A stretch of DNA of 64,000 nt from NCBI GenBank assembly GCA_016715985.1, contig JADJXD010000005.1:1-64000 (forward strand). Direction: 5' to 3'. This DNA is from Saprospiraceae bacterium (lineage in GTDB: Bacteria > Bacteroidota > Bacteroidia > Chitinophagales > Saprospiraceae). The position numbers and the translations under genes were made by a program. The notes under the pieces were generated by a model. That model had not been told where the DNA came from. It worked only from the letters and a program-made list of their open reading frames with translations, and did no database searches. This document shows, in pieces, positions 1-7,773 of this stretch (positions are counted from its first letter, which is position 1; each line of letters begins with the position of its first letter).

Positions 1-12
1 TAGCTGCAAGCA

Positions 13-677
13 CTACTGACCTGCTTCGATTAAACATTGTGAATGAAAAGTTTTTAAAATTTCCCCAGCCCGCTTTTGTTTTTTCAAAACAATAAAGTAT
101 GAATGAAACTTCCTTGCGTGGTGTTGGTTGCTGTGGTTGTGTCCAATTATCCTGTTTTTAGCAAGCAAGATGAAAAGGTCTTTGTTGTAAAAACCAATCC
201 TTTCAGCCTCATTCATAATGTATATATGTGAAAACCATTGTTTTCCACTACTTACAGTATCTTGGCATTTAATTATCAGCGTTCCATTTGGCTCAAGTAT
301 TCTATAAAACTCTTCAAACATTCTGAATACCATTTCCAAAGGTCTTGTATATACCTAAATCCGTGAAACCTTTCGCCAATAATGCCAGAAGGCTTTTGTT
401 TTGTATGTCCTACCACGAATGGCGGGTCAAACATTATTGATGAAATGCTATTGTCCAAGTGTGGTAAATCATTTGCGTTTGCCTGTAAAGTATCGTCTGT
501 TTGCGGAAACAAATCAAACTTTTCTAAAGGCTCATCAATGCCAGCTTTGTTGTAAAAATTACCCTTAGAATATGTCGGGTCTAATTCAATGCCTTGTGGG
601 CAATGAAGTTTTACTATGTCACGTATAATTTCGTGTTGGTCATAGTTTATTGTTGATATTACTTTTCCTTCGCTCAT
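13..677 (-). CDS. DNA methyltransferase-like protein, cassette copy 1, frameshifted
   Basis: This is the same gene as 57367-58032. A missing C near position 315 splits it into two frames (276-677 and 13-339). The N-terminal part carries the LDPTYSKGNFY segment, which resembles SAM-binding motif I, and MFDPPFV, a DPPF catalytic motif IV. The C-terminal part has the LEPNGTLIIKCQD strand seen in N6-adenine and N4-cytosine methyltransferases. The intact second copy suggests the frameshift is a sequencing error. The stop codon lies 12 bases from the left end of the cassette. Confidence 0.75.
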
Positions 678-690
678 TTTAAAAACTTTT

Positions 691-721
691 CTTTAGTGCT
701 TCGATTCAACATTCTGCTAAA
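691..721 (-). promoter_or_regulatory. Conserved cassette leader element
   Basis: The sequence CTTTAGTGCTTCGATTCAAC followed by ATTCTGCTAAA occurs just upstream of the methyltransferase start. It is nearly identical to 57218-57247 (leader of a different methyltransferase cassette) and identical to 58046-58076. Shorter versions (ATTCTGCTAAA) occur at about 11683 and 58888. Conservation between leaders of unrelated genes suggests a promoter or translation signal that travels with the cassettes; its function is inferred. Confidence 0.45.
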
Positions 722-735
722 TTTACCGTGCCAGC

Positions 736-790
736 AGCTAACACGGGCTAAAACGGCATTAAAACGACCGTTTAGCCCCATCCGTTAGCT
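736..790 (+). repeat. attC-like hairpin (after cassette B2, copy 1)
   Basis: An outer palindrome of AGCAGCTAAC and GTTAGCTGCT encloses the inner stem GGGCTAAAACGG / CCGTTTAGCCC. One base separates the left box from the stem and five bases (CATCC) separate the stem from GTTA. The layout R''-L''-loop-L'-R' is that of an integron attC site. The G/TT step at 784/785 is the left end of the 570-base unit missing from copy 2. Confidence 0.75.
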
Positions 791-791
791 G

Positions 792-968
792 CTATTTTAC
801 CGACCATTCCAAAAGTTTAGACTTGACAACTAATTTAAGTTCATCAACTTTTGACAATGGACATCGAAAAGCAACCGTTTTAGTTCCTTCGTTGTATTTA
901 GGTTTAGCACCCGACCCTTGCCGGGTGCCCCCTCTTTTTTCTTTTTTCTTTTTAGGCTGCAATTTCAT
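792..968 (-). CDS. Small basic protein, possible ribbon-helix-helix
   Basis: This 58-aa protein starts at the methionine at 966-968, after the upstream gene's codon frame, and overlaps that gene by 17 bases. The N-terminal third is very basic (KKKKEKRGGTRQGSGAKPK), followed by TVAFRCPLSKVDELKLVVKSKL, which could form a strand plus helices as in ribbon-helix-helix DNA-binding proteins. A longer ORF to 1034 is open, but its extra residues overlap the upstream gene. Small paired genes of this kind in integrons are often toxin-antitoxin modules; that role is a guess. Confidence 0.6.
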   Translation of the reverse strand: MKLQPKKKKEKRGGTRQGSGAKPKYNEGTKTVAFRCPLSKVDELKLVVKSKLLEWSVK

Positions 969-1146
969 AACCCATTTTAGAAAGTTTTTGAGCATCTGCA
1001 AAACAAGCCACCCAATATTTACCGTTATCACCAAGCATTACAATATGTAATTTTATACAGTTGTTTGCCCATCTGTTAGCACCTTCTAAAGTTGAGAACT
1101 GGTCGATGTTGTTTCTAAGTCCTAATATGTTTTTTAAATTTGTCAT
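952..1146 (-). CDS. Small hypothetical protein, first gene of the 570-base cassette
   Basis: This 64-aa protein (MTNLKNILGL start) is preceded by a clear Bacteroidota-type promoter 24 bases upstream of the ATG. The central part, FSTLEGANRWANN...HIVMLGDNGKYWVACFADAQKL, resembles a small alpha/beta fold. No family is recognised. Its end overlaps the start of the basic protein at 792-968, so the two are probably translationally coupled. Confidence 0.6.
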   Translation of the reverse strand: MTNLKNILGLRNNIDQFSTLEGANRWANNCIKLHIVMLGDNGKYWVACFADAQKLSKMGYEIAA

Positions 1147-1169
1147 TTTGTTTACTTTTTTTGTTGATA

Positions 1170-1200
1170 CAAATATACAACATTATTTTGAATTTGCAAA
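1170..1200 (-). promoter_or_regulatory. Bacteroidota-type promoter inside the cassette
   Basis: On the minus strand, TTTG is followed by 19 bases and then TATATTTG, a full match to the Bacteroidota -33 TTTG and -7 TAnnTTTG consensus. It lies directly upstream of the gene at 952-1146. The cassette therefore carries its own promoter and does not depend on read-through. Confidence 0.75.
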
Positions 1201-1263
1201 CTATTTCAAAGATATTTTCAATTTATTTTTTAAAGTGCTGATAACCAAAGAGATAAAAACAGC

Positions 1264-1360
1264 AGCTAACACGCAATTGGCAAAATAAAAGCCATCAAGT
1301 GTAGTGCTTAACATCAACGGTAGTGCAAGGCTTTTACTTCGCCAATCGCCACCGTTATAT
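1264..1360 (+). repeat. attC-like hairpin of the 570-base cassette
   Basis: The left box AGCTAAC is followed by ATTGGC and AAAGCC, which pair with GGCTTT and GCCAAT before CGCCACC and GTTATAT. The total length of 97 bases is within the usual attC range. In the copy-2 lineage this hairpin is absent while the hairpin at the left edge of the cassette is kept, which sets the polarity of the cassette as left to right. Confidence 0.75.
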
Positions 1361-1378
1361 GCTATGCTGTGCGACACC

Positions 1379-1702
1379 CTAAAATGGCAAGTCATCAGAC
1401 ATAGGATTTTTTGGTTTAAAATACATTCTTACTTTGTATGGAAATTGATACCTTACATAACGCCAAAAAAACATTACGACACCAAGTATATTCTCCATAT
1501 AAGCCATATTTGACATTTAGCGTACCATTTATACTCAAATTCTGATATTTTACAGCAGAATAATACTACTTGATAAACTACCTAATTACTTTTACCTCAA
1601 AAGCATTTTTATACATAAAGAAAACAGGATTTAAAACGACATCCCATTTCATTAATTTGTGTTTTGCTTTATTCTTATTGGTAATCTTAAACTACTTTTC
1701 AT
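1379..1702 (-). pseudogene. Cassette protein ending in DDLPF, copy 1, frame disrupted
   Basis: This stretch aligns with the open gene at 58164-58487 but carries several one-base indels (for example AAAAAACATT for AAAAACATT and extra bases near 1470 and 1565), so no long frame remains. The disruptions are homopolymer-type and probably technical. See the second copy for the protein. Confidence 0.55.
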
Positions 1703-2028
1703 TACTTGGAATATTTAATTGTTCGTGCCTTAAACCCATAGTGTATGACTTGTAATTAATGTGCTGTGGTTTTTCATTAAACATATTAAAATCTACATCA
1801 GAACTTTGCCAATCCAAAATGTTCCCTTTGGGTTGTTTAGTGTTTAAATCCAAAATAATATCAGACAAATTGAAAAAATATTGGCAAGCAAAAGAAGCTA
1901 TGCCTCCAATTTCATCCCTACCCAACCATCAAAATCAATTTGTTGCTTATTACAAAATTTTGAATCCATTCATTACAGACAAATTCATATTGTCTATTAA
2001 GTTCTTGTAATTTGACTGTCTTTGCCAT
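1692..2028 (-). pseudogene. Cassette protein B3b, copy 1, frameshifted
   Basis: This corresponds to 58477-58815. The last 70 or so codons remain open (1692-1904), but the N-terminal part is out of frame because GCCTACCC in copy 2 reads CCTACCC here. The true start is the MAKTVKL methionine at 2026-2028. It is the second gene (5' gene on the minus strand) of the cassette at 1355-2145. Confidence 0.6.
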
Positions 2029-2061
2029 AATTTTATATTTTACACCCTTAAAAAGCACAGC

Positions 2062-2151
2062 TTATAACACGGGTTTGGCAAAGTGGGCAGACACATTCTG
2101 CTAAAATTGAGCATCCTACAAGCCCACCTTCCAAGCCCGATAACGTTACCA
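2062..2151 (+). repeat. attC-like hairpin (after cassette B3, copy 1)
   Basis: The left box TTATAAC is followed by AC, the stem GGGTTTGGC...GTGGGC, a loop containing ATTCTGCTAAA, and the return strand GCCCAC...CCAAGCCC before GATAAC and GTTACC. Two bases (CG) present in copy 2 are missing from the return strand here. Confidence 0.7.
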
Positions 2152-2530
2152 GCAAGCACTACTGTCAGTCTTCGTATCAACTATTTCGCAATTTATGAGT
2201 TCAAAAAATGGTTCGCTTCCAAACATTATTTCGTGTTCAATAACCTCCAAAAATCCTTCGCTATCAAATACTCTTTCGCCTTGTGCCTCACCTGTTCCTT
2301 TGCACATATGGCAATCTACAATATCGCCTCCTTGCTCAATCTGTGTAAAGCCACCGCATCTACTACACACCGCTTCTTCGTTATCATCGGGCTTATCCTT
2401 CCAATGCTGTGAGTATTTCATATCAATTTTCGCAAGTAGCTTTTTTTGCCTTTGCTATAAATTCATCCTTCGTCATTTTGGAGGTTGGCTATCCGTTTCC
2501 AAATCAATGTTTGTGCTAAATATATCGTCC
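2146..2530 (-). pseudogene. Zinc-ribbon-like cassette protein, copy 1, frameshifted
   Basis: This is the copy of 58938-59324. The C-terminal 90 residues are open (2146-2421) and contain the paired CSRCGG and CHMCKGTG zinc-binding motifs. The N-terminal part is out of frame because of an extra T in the run near 2440 and a missing T near 2478. Both are homopolymer changes. Confidence 0.6.
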
Positions 2531-2579
2531 ATTTTTTAGTTTTTTCAATTTAAGTTTCTGCTCAATAATCCGTGCCAGC

Positions 2580-2669
2580 GGGTAACATACAGTTTGAAGA
2601 AATAAATTTTTTGTCTTGTCTATTTTTAATTGTAAAAAATTTACATTCTCAAACCGTCCACCGTTGTCA
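2580..2669 (+). repeat. attC-like hairpin, right end of array (copy 1)
   Basis: GGGTAAC is followed by AT and ACAGTTTGA, pairing with TCAAACCGT before CCACC and GTTGTCA. The final box is GTTG rather than GTTA, and it does not match the left box. This is the pattern expected where the last cassette meets flanking phage DNA. Confidence 0.65.
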
Positions 2670-3058
2670 TCAATTCTCAAACAATCCACCACCCAAATGC
2701 TTAGATTTATAATCTTCCAATCCTTTAGCAGCATGGAGCATTGCGTCTGCTCTTTGCTTCAAAGAATTTATTTGGCTACCAACATCGTTTAAATTAGTTG
2801 AACAATAATAACCTGATGAAGTCGCAATTATGGGTATGCCATGACTTCTGATATGGTTTACTAATTTCCTCAATCGTGGTTCGCTGAGTTTTTTGTTAGG
2901 CCATATTTTGCATAGTCCTGATTTATTAATCTCACCACTTCAGGGGCTTTGATCGGATTATCTTTTGTCCGATTTCTGAAACCACGTACTAAAACATTTA
3001 CAAGTCGCTGTTCTTCGTCAGTAAGTGGCTTGGTTATTTGCTCGAATGTTTCGATCAT
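2670..3058 (-). pseudogene. Winged-helix-like phage protein, copy 1, frameshifted
   Basis: This is the counterpart of 59462-59854. Frames 2870-3058 and 2670-2873 together encode the same protein, split by a missing T in the run near 2893 and other indels. In this copy the start ATG overlaps the stop of the 184-aa gene directly, because the hexapeptide-repeat gene found between them in copy 2 is absent. Confidence 0.65.
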
Positions 3059-3608
3059 AAAATTTCCATTTGCATTTCAACAATTTGTTTTGAGTTCTTG
3101 CCCTCTTCAAAATGGAGTCTAAACTCCTCCCGTGATAGAAATTCTATCCCGTATTGATTGGCATAGGTCGAAATAATCTCCTCCTCATATCGGTTTATAA
3201 AATCTCCATCGCTCATTTTGGTTGTGGTCATTGGAACCACAATAAATTCAGGCACGTTGCCCCGTGCATCTTTTTCTGTAATACGTTTTTTATTAATGCA
3301 GGGTTAAAGATTTGCTTGTGATACTCGTGCAAAGTATCTACATCAATCGGCGTGAGTTCTCCTGTCGTTGGGTCAATGAGTTGGTTAATCTCATTTCGAT
3401 TCATGTACTCGACAATCATCGGGAGTACGTGGCCAAAGTGAAAGCGATATTTCCAGCCTCCGACTCTTTTTACTTCCTGAATAAAAACCTTATACATTCC
3501 CTCACCCATTTCATCAAAGGTTTTCTTTAATGCGTACCGGGATTGATCGGCTAACTTTATTTCGCTGCCGCTTTTTACTTTGGAAATGTATAAGGTTGTG
3601 GGTTGCAT
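3055..3608 (-). CDS. Conserved early phage protein, copy 1, frameshifted
   Basis: This is the same gene as 60437-60991. One T is missing in the run near 3271, so the frame splits into 3228-3608 and 3055-3255. Its TGA stop overlaps the ATG of the following gene, giving ATGA-type coupling. See 60437-60991 for the protein. Confidence 0.7.
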
Positions 3609-3611
3609 TGT

Positions 3612-4660
3612 TTATAATAAATTGATTTGTGAGTTAGCCCAAACAATAAATGCATCAAACTTTTTTTCAATTTCTTCTTTAACCGCTCGGCCTCTTCTTT
3701 TGTTTGGATTTCGATAGTTGACTTTGAGAATCCAGTTAGCCACTTTTTTAGCTTCTCTTTATCACCTGCTTTTGCAAGTTTCTTTTCCGCATCTAATTTG
3801 GCCTTTAATTCTGCTGCTGCTTTGTCCTCTGCATCTTTTTTGGCCTTAGCTTCTGCCTGTTGTTTTGCTTTTAATTCGGCCTCTAATTTGGCGTTCTCCT
3901 CTATTTTATCCTTGAGCTTTGCGTCTACAATTGCTTTTTCTTTTGCTGCTTCAGCCCTTTCTTTTTCGAGTTCCTTTTCCCTCGCCTCCATTTTAGCCTT
4001 GAGCGTTGCGTTATCGTCTTTAATTCTTTGCCTCTCCGCTTCTTCTGCTTTTTCTTTTGCGATGCGCTCCGCTTCCGCTTTCTTTTCAGCTTCAATTTTA
4101 TCATTGTACTGCTTTTCAATTCCTGACAAGTAGGTAGTAAAACCTTGATCGCTCATGTTTTCAAATTCTGATCTCATTACAACGTCTGTAAATTTTGATA
4201 CCTGTAAAATTCTTTGTTGAATTTTTAACTCCTTTTGTTCGGCTTCAAAACGCTCTCTTGTTTCTTCCTTCCATCGTGCATTTTCTTCAATCTCTTTTGT
4301 GAGGAGTTGCATGGTTTGTTTGGATTTTAACCATAGCTGATCTTCTGTTTTAAAACTTAACATTTGGGCCTGAACTTCGGAACGCTTTGCATCAAACGTC
4401 TTTTCTGCTTCCAGCCTTACTTGTCGAACTCCTAATCTTATGGTGTTGGCAAGCTTCATGTTTACCTTGTCGTTTTCGTCTTTTACGACAATGGAATCTA
4501 ATTGATCTCTCATTTTTGCCACTCCGTTAAAAACATGATTCAAAACAGATTGAACCTCTGATTTTTTTTCTGCTGATACTGATTTAGCTATTTGTTCAAC
4601 TTCCTGTGGAAGGATAATAGCGATTTCATTTGATTGCATTGGTTGTGTTTGTGTTGTCAT
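3612..4660 (-). CDS. Coiled-coil protein next to recombination genes, copy 1
   Basis: This gene encodes about 349 aa starting at MTTQTQPMQSNEIAI (4658-4660). A missing C near 3688 shifts the last 25 codons. Residues 1-175 are mixed helical (VFNGVAKMRDQLDSIVVKDE and RQVRLEAEKTFDAKRSEV), followed by a long charged coiled coil rich in A, E and K (about residues 175-300). It sits between the 184-aa gene and the exonuclease. Similar coiled-coil proteins are common beside phage recombination genes, but no function can be assigned. Confidence 0.75.
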
Positions 4661-4665
4661 TTTTT

Positions 4666-5349
4666 TTAAAGATTTATATTGTTTAAATATTCCCGGCACC
4701 CGTCAATTCTGCAATACAGTTTTTTGATTTGTTCGGGTTCAAATTCATAGTGCTTTTCGTAAATTCTTTTTTCAAGTGGCACATTAGAAAAGTGATAATT
4801 TGAAATCATTTGAGCGGTGAACTCTTTAAATGTTTCGTTATCATCGCTAATCCGCTTTGATAATACGCCTTTTTTAATTTCCCTTTGTATGATTGAATCG
4901 GGAGTGTCAACTAAACAATAAACTAAGGTGGCTTTTTTCTTACCAGTCAAGGCCATGTAGCTTTGAAGCTGCCACCAATAAAGTTTATTTTCTTCCCGAA
5001 TTGATTTTGCGAATGTGAAGAAATCCCAACTGCTTTTGATGTCGATGACTTCATCCTCTGTAACAATGTCAGGAGTTCCGATTAGATAATCATTTTGGAA
5101 TCGTTCTGTATTTTTAAAGTACAATTCATTTTTAAAATCCGTGTACAAAGTGATAGAATCTTCTTCGACCGCTAAACCTTTTTCAAGGAATTTTGAAACA
5201 AGGTCTTTGGACTTGTTGTATGCTACTTTTATGTAACACTCATCCAAATAGTTCTTAACCGTTTCGCCAAGTGGCTGCGATTTATCCCGACCATTGGTCA
5301 TCAATATACCAACTTGGGAAGGTCTGAATTTATAATTGTCAAAATTCAT
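4666..5349 (-). CDS. YqaJ-like phage exonuclease, copy 1
   Basis: This 227-aa protein has the PD-(D/E)XK nuclease core: GTPDIVTEDEVIDIKSS (D and DxK catalytic residues near 98-112) followed by WWQLQSYMAL, the helix typical of YqaJ/lambda-exonuclease-like enzymes. Such enzymes resect double-stranded DNA ends to make single strands for the annealing protein encoded just upstream (5346-6001, 4-base overlap). Residues 165-172 differ from copy 2 because of a local compensating frameshift (GVLSKRISD here, AYYQSGLSD there). Confidence 0.8.
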   Translation of the reverse strand: MNFDNYKFRPSQVGILMTNGRDKSQPLGETVKNYLDECYIKVAYNKSKDLVSKFLEKGLAVEEDSITLYTDFKNELYFKNTERFQNDYLIGTPDIVTEDEVIDIKSSWDFFTFAKSIREENKLYWWQLQSYMALTGKKKATLVYCLVDTPDSIIQREIKKGVLSKRISDDNETFKEFTAQMISNYHFSNVPLEKRIYEKHYEFEPEQIKKLYCRIDGCREYLNNINL

Positions 5350-6001
5350 TTTACTTCTGCCAGTTTGGTGTCAAATAATTCCTGAACATCTTTATTCAGG
5401 TGTGGTCTTGGTTTTTCCAGCTCGGTTTTGCTTGTGGCCTTGCTGATTAAAAGCATGATTCTTTGAGTAGCGGATCTTCTTTAATTTCCTGAAACCTTCC
5501 GACCAATGAGTCATAAGCCATGAGATCTTTGCGGTTTAAGTCTTTTCCAAAGATCCTTCCGATTTTTTCGGCTGCGTCTTTGATTGCATACGTTTCGGCT
5601 GCTGGGAGTGCCATTTGTACGGCTGCATTTTTTATGTGGTTAAAATCCACAGCTCCTGCTCCCTTGTCTGTTTGCATTGGGGCAGCTCCGACTCCATCTT
5701 GAAATAATGTTTCACCTGTGATTGGATCGACGTAATAAAGGCGAACATGAACAGCGCATGAGTTTGCAACGACCTTGAAGTCTTTTACCTCGACCCACCA
5801 TTTTATAAATAGTGCCGTAAGTAAGTATTCCACTTTGTCAATTGGCAAATACTTTGAGCCATTGGCAAGATCATTTGTTTTAACCCATTTAGCCGGGGGT
5901 TCTTGGTTCAGGCGAACTTGTAAGTCATTCAGTTTGCCTTTGGTTTCATCCATCGAAACCAGCTCATCGTATGTAGGGATTTTTTTAATTGCGGTTGTCA
6001 T
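5346..6001 (-). CDS. Single-strand annealing protein (Rad52/ERF-like), copy 1, frameshifted
   Basis: This is the counterpart of 62730-63386. The first 178 codons are open (5447-6001) and a missing C near 5473 shifts the last 40. The core GKLNDLQVRLNQEPPAKW...YLPIDKVEYLLTALFIKWW and AVDFNHIKNAAVQMALPAAETYAIKDAAEKIGRIFGKDLNR resembles phage single-strand annealing proteins, which pair resected DNA. It overlaps the exonuclease gene, as in other phage exonuclease-annealase pairs. The residues after DLAN differ from copy 2 (GSKYLP here, KSKYLP there). Confidence 0.7.
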
Positions 6002-6022
6002 TTCATTTAAATTTGATGATGA

Positions 6023-6230
6023 TTAATTCTGTGTAATTTGTTCAATTGCCCGTTCAACTTTTGAGGCGAGTTCGGGGTGCTTGGGCTGGATGATTGGGAT
6101 AAGATCATTGAAAATTGATTTCATCCTTTGGGTTCATTGTTTGAAAGTGGGGCAATCCGTTGCCACCTTTGGAAAGGTAAAATGATGCGAGTTTTGCATT
6201 CTTATTACCGTCAGTTTTGTTCAGATTCAT
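6023..6230 (-). CDS. Small conserved early protein, copy 1, frameshifted
   Basis: This corresponds to 63408-63617 (69 aa). ATCCTTTGGG here replaces ATCCTTACCGGG in copy 2, which removes two bases and breaks the frame after NLNKTDGNKNAKLASFYLSKG. No family is recognised. It overlaps the start of the small membrane protein upstream. Confidence 0.55.
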
Positions 6231-6324
6231 TTTGATTTGTTTTTAAAGATTCTTTAATTCCGAAATAGATTATTCCGGCTGTGATTGAATAAAAAAGTGC
6301 TTGGGTAATTATTAGTAAAATCAT
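6211..6324 (-). CDS. Small membrane peptide
   Basis: This 37-aa ORF reads MILLIITQALFYSITAGIIYF then GIKESLKTNQNESEQN. It has one membrane segment and a polar tail. The second copy at 63598-63711 is also open, with only conservative changes, which supports a real gene. It overlaps its downstream neighbour by 20 bases. Function unknown. Confidence 0.5.
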   Translation of the reverse strand: MILLIITQALFYSITAGIIYFGIKESLKTNQNESEQN

Positions 6325-6329
6325 TTTGG

Positions 6330-6632
6330 TTAATTGTATGATCCGGTTTGTTTTCTTAAAAAGACTCGGCCTGTGCCGATTCCTATTTTTGTTTCAAATA
6401 AAAAGGAGTCGATTTCTGTGATCTCCCCTCTTATGGTCAATTCAAACATTGAGTTGTGAATCGTGGTTTCGCTTCTGATTTTTCCAAACTGGTTTAACTT
6501 TTCAACCATCATTTTGGCCTCCGCTTGCATTTCAAGTTCTTTTAATCTGTGCCGGGGTATTTTGGCCCCAGCATTTGTTTTGTACCCGGAATTATTTGCC
6601 GGGTTGCTTCGGTTTTTGTTTTCCATATTCAT
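6330..6632 (-). CDS. Conserved hypothetical protein, copy 1
   Basis: This 100-aa protein begins MNMENKNRSN; the methionine at 6624-6626 is an equally good start. The basic N-terminal 30 residues diverge from copy 2, while the C-terminal part (KMMVEKLNQFGKIRSETTIHNSMFELTIRG...GIGTGRVFLRKQTGSYN) is almost identical. The two copies cease to align in the N-terminal region (about 6530-6625), so this is where the two genome variants part. No function recognised. Confidence 0.65.
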   Translation of the reverse strand: MNMENKNRSNPANNSGYKTNAGAKIPRHRLKELEMQAEAKMMVEKLNQFGKIRSETTIHNSMFELTIRGEITEIDSFLFETKIGIGTGRVFLRKQTGSYN

Positions 6633-6640
6633 GAGATTTT

Positions 6641-7117
6641 TTAGTTTCCTTTTTCAAAGTCATGGCGCAAATCACCTTTGTAGCCGGGGTCGTCAAAGTC
6701 GGAAATATCTTCTGCCAGTTGTCCTGATCTTCTGTAATGGACATCGCATATTAAATACAATGTATCGTGTAAATGCTTTTCGATTCTTTCGAGTGGCACA
6801 TATTCACCTGTGATGTCATCGACTGGGGAGGCTGCTACCTCAATGATTTTTAGCTCGTAATCGGGTGATTCAAAATCCGGGTTAATGATTTGGGCAGTAA
6901 ACCTGATGTCATATAAAACCCCTTCGATGGTGCGCTCTATTTGATGCGCTGAATTTCTTTCTTCCATTGTAATGGGAGGGAAATAAACAAGGTGGTTTTG
7001 AGCGATGGATTTTCTTACACTTAACATTGTGTCGAGTGCGTTTTTTGCCTCCTTAATAGCTATATCAAGGTGGTTTAGCGTTTCGATCGTGTGATGGTCA
7101 AGATTTAACGTACTCAT
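6641..7117 (-). CDS. Hypothetical early protein
   Basis: This 158-aa acidic protein is the first gene after the terminator at 7137-7169. Its N-terminus is helical (HHTIETLNHLDIAIKEAKNALDTMLSVRKSIAQ) and the remainder mixes strands and helices (YDIRFTAQIINPDFESPDYELKIIEVAASPVDD). It starts the leftward early block leading to the recombination genes. No family recognised. Confidence 0.65.
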   Translation of the reverse strand: MSTLNLDHHTIETLNHLDIAIKEAKNALDTMLSVRKSIAQNHLVYFPPITMEERNSAHQIERTIEGVLYDIRFTAQIINPDFESPDYELKIIEVAASPVDDITGEYVPLERIEKHLHDTLYLICDVHYRRSGQLAEDISDFDDPGYKGDLRHDFEKGN

Positions 7118-7136
7118 TTTTTTTGTTTTGCATTTT

Positions 7137-7169
7137 TAAAAACCGGGCAGCTATGCGCTGGCTGCCCGG
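7137..7169 (-). terminator. Rho-independent terminator
   Basis: On the minus strand a perfect 9-bp stem CCGGGCAGC / GCTGCCCGG with a 9-base loop is followed by TTTTT. It separates the small helix-turn-helix gene (7274-7501) from the early operon beginning at 7117. Confidence 0.8.
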
Positions 7170-7273
7170 CTGGTTCCAAAATTCCATTCTTGGGATGGTT
7201 CCGATTGGTAGGATTTTATGAACGAAGCATCTTTATATTTCAAATTCCTATCTATATAGAAATTCCTAATATG

Positions 7274-7501
7274 TTAATTTTCAACAGATTGCATCAAATT
7301 CCGCTTGGCTTGTTGTAATTTTGCCAAGTAGCCAAGCAAGTCATGCACAGCGTAATACTTTGACCTTCCAAGATTAATGGAAGGGATTTGCCGGGAAATC
7401 AACTTGAAGGCTTGTGGCCCCATTCCTAAGTATTGAGCCGCTTCTTCATAATTTTTTAACCCTGCTTCGATCGCTGCCTGTGGTTTCGTCTTGGTTGTCA
7501 T
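7274..7501 (-). CDS. Small helix-turn-helix (excisionase/MerR-like) protein
   Basis: This 75-aa protein starts at MTTKTKPQ (7499-7501). A further ATG at 7531 overlaps the promoter -7 box, so the inner start is preferred. The segment NYEEAAQYLGMGPQAFKLISRQIPSINLGRSKYYAVHDLLGYL fits the helix-turn-helix with wing of excisionase/HTH_17 proteins. It is divergent from the small plus-strand HTH gene at 7621, so this is the likely control region for early genes. Confidence 0.7.
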   Translation of the reverse strand: MTTKTKPQAAIEAGLKNYEEAAQYLGMGPQAFKLISRQIPSINLGRSKYYAVHDLLGYLAKLQQAKRNLMQSVEN

Positions 7502-7528
7502 TGTGTAATTGTTTATTAAATTGTAGTA

Positions 7529-7560
7529 CAAATATACTATTGTCTTTACGTATTTGTCAA
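7529..7560 (-). promoter_or_regulatory. Bacteroidota-type promoter for the 7274-7501 gene
   Basis: On the minus strand TTG (7558-7560) is followed by 21 bases and TATATTTG (7529-7536). It lies between divergent genes. The implied transcript start is near 7522, which supports the start codon at 7501. Confidence 0.6.
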
Positions 7561-7620
7561 GTTTTTGGGTAATTATTTTACACTTTTGTTTATAATTTTT
7601 AAATAATAATATATAACGTT

Positions 7621-7746
7621 TTGACAGGCAAAGACTTAGAAAATATTATAAAATTATTGAGGTTCACCAATACGGAGGCAGCAAACATTCTTGGGGTTAC
7701 TCGCCAAACCCTGTACACATGGATAGGCCGAGCAAAATGCCGTTAA
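7621..7746 (+). CDS. Small helix-turn-helix ORF, the only plus-strand gene candidate
   Basis: A 41-codon frame starting with TTG encodes TGKDLENIIKLLRFTNTEAANILGVTRQTLYTWIGRAKCR. The part from TNTEAANILGV to TLYTWI is a convincing helix-turn-helix. It is divergent from 7274-7501 and convergent with the XRE gene at 7774. It may be truncated, as most such repressors are longer, or may have lost its end to a frameshift near 7745. Confidence 0.5.
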   Translation: MTGKDLENIIKLLRFTNTEAANILGVTRQTLYTWIGRAKCR

Positions 7747-7773
7747 GGTGTTTGGGATTTTGAATGATAGGAT

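Larger units (their letters stand above)
785..1354 (+). mobile_element. 570-base gene cassette, present in copy 1 and absent from copy 2
   Basis: Copy 2 reads straight from the CCG at 58137-58139 into TTATATGC, the sequence that in copy 1 follows 1354. The extra unit therefore begins TTAGCTGCT, ends CCACCG, and is flanked by the shared hexamer CCGTTA. These ends coincide with the G/TTRRRY crossover of integron cassettes. The unit contains two small overlapping minus-strand genes, their own promoter (1170-1200), and one attC-like hairpin at the right end (1264-1360). Its ends AGCAGCTAAC and TTAGCTGCT are complementary, as expected of a cassette that circularises. Confidence 0.85.
1..2663. mobile_element. 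Integron-like cassette array, copy 1 of array B
   Basis: This is the first copy of the array repeated at 57355-59455. It holds, in order, a methyltransferase cassette (1-784), an extra two-gene cassette (785-1354), a two-gene cassette (1355-2145) and a zinc-finger cassette (2146-2663). Each boundary is a G/TT step inside a GTTA box that closes an imperfect hairpin. The second copy lacks only the 785-1354 unit. The window starts one base inside a cassette boundary (base 1 corresponds to 57355; the cassette starts at 57354). Integron attC sites are the closest known structure; the assignment rests on structure, not on a search. Confidence 0.75.

Noticed and set aside
13..3608. Many frameshifted genes in copy 1 that might be true pseudogenes
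   Set aside because: Most breaks are one-base changes in homopolymers, intact versions exist in copy 2, and similar breaks hit essential genes such as the gp10-like tail gene. Technical error is more likely.
1..6520. True tandem duplication within one chromosome (prophage pair)
   Set aside because: The two copies differ by strain-level substitutions and the window is about one genome unit plus overlap; a circular or permuted genome assembled past its start is simpler, though not excluded.
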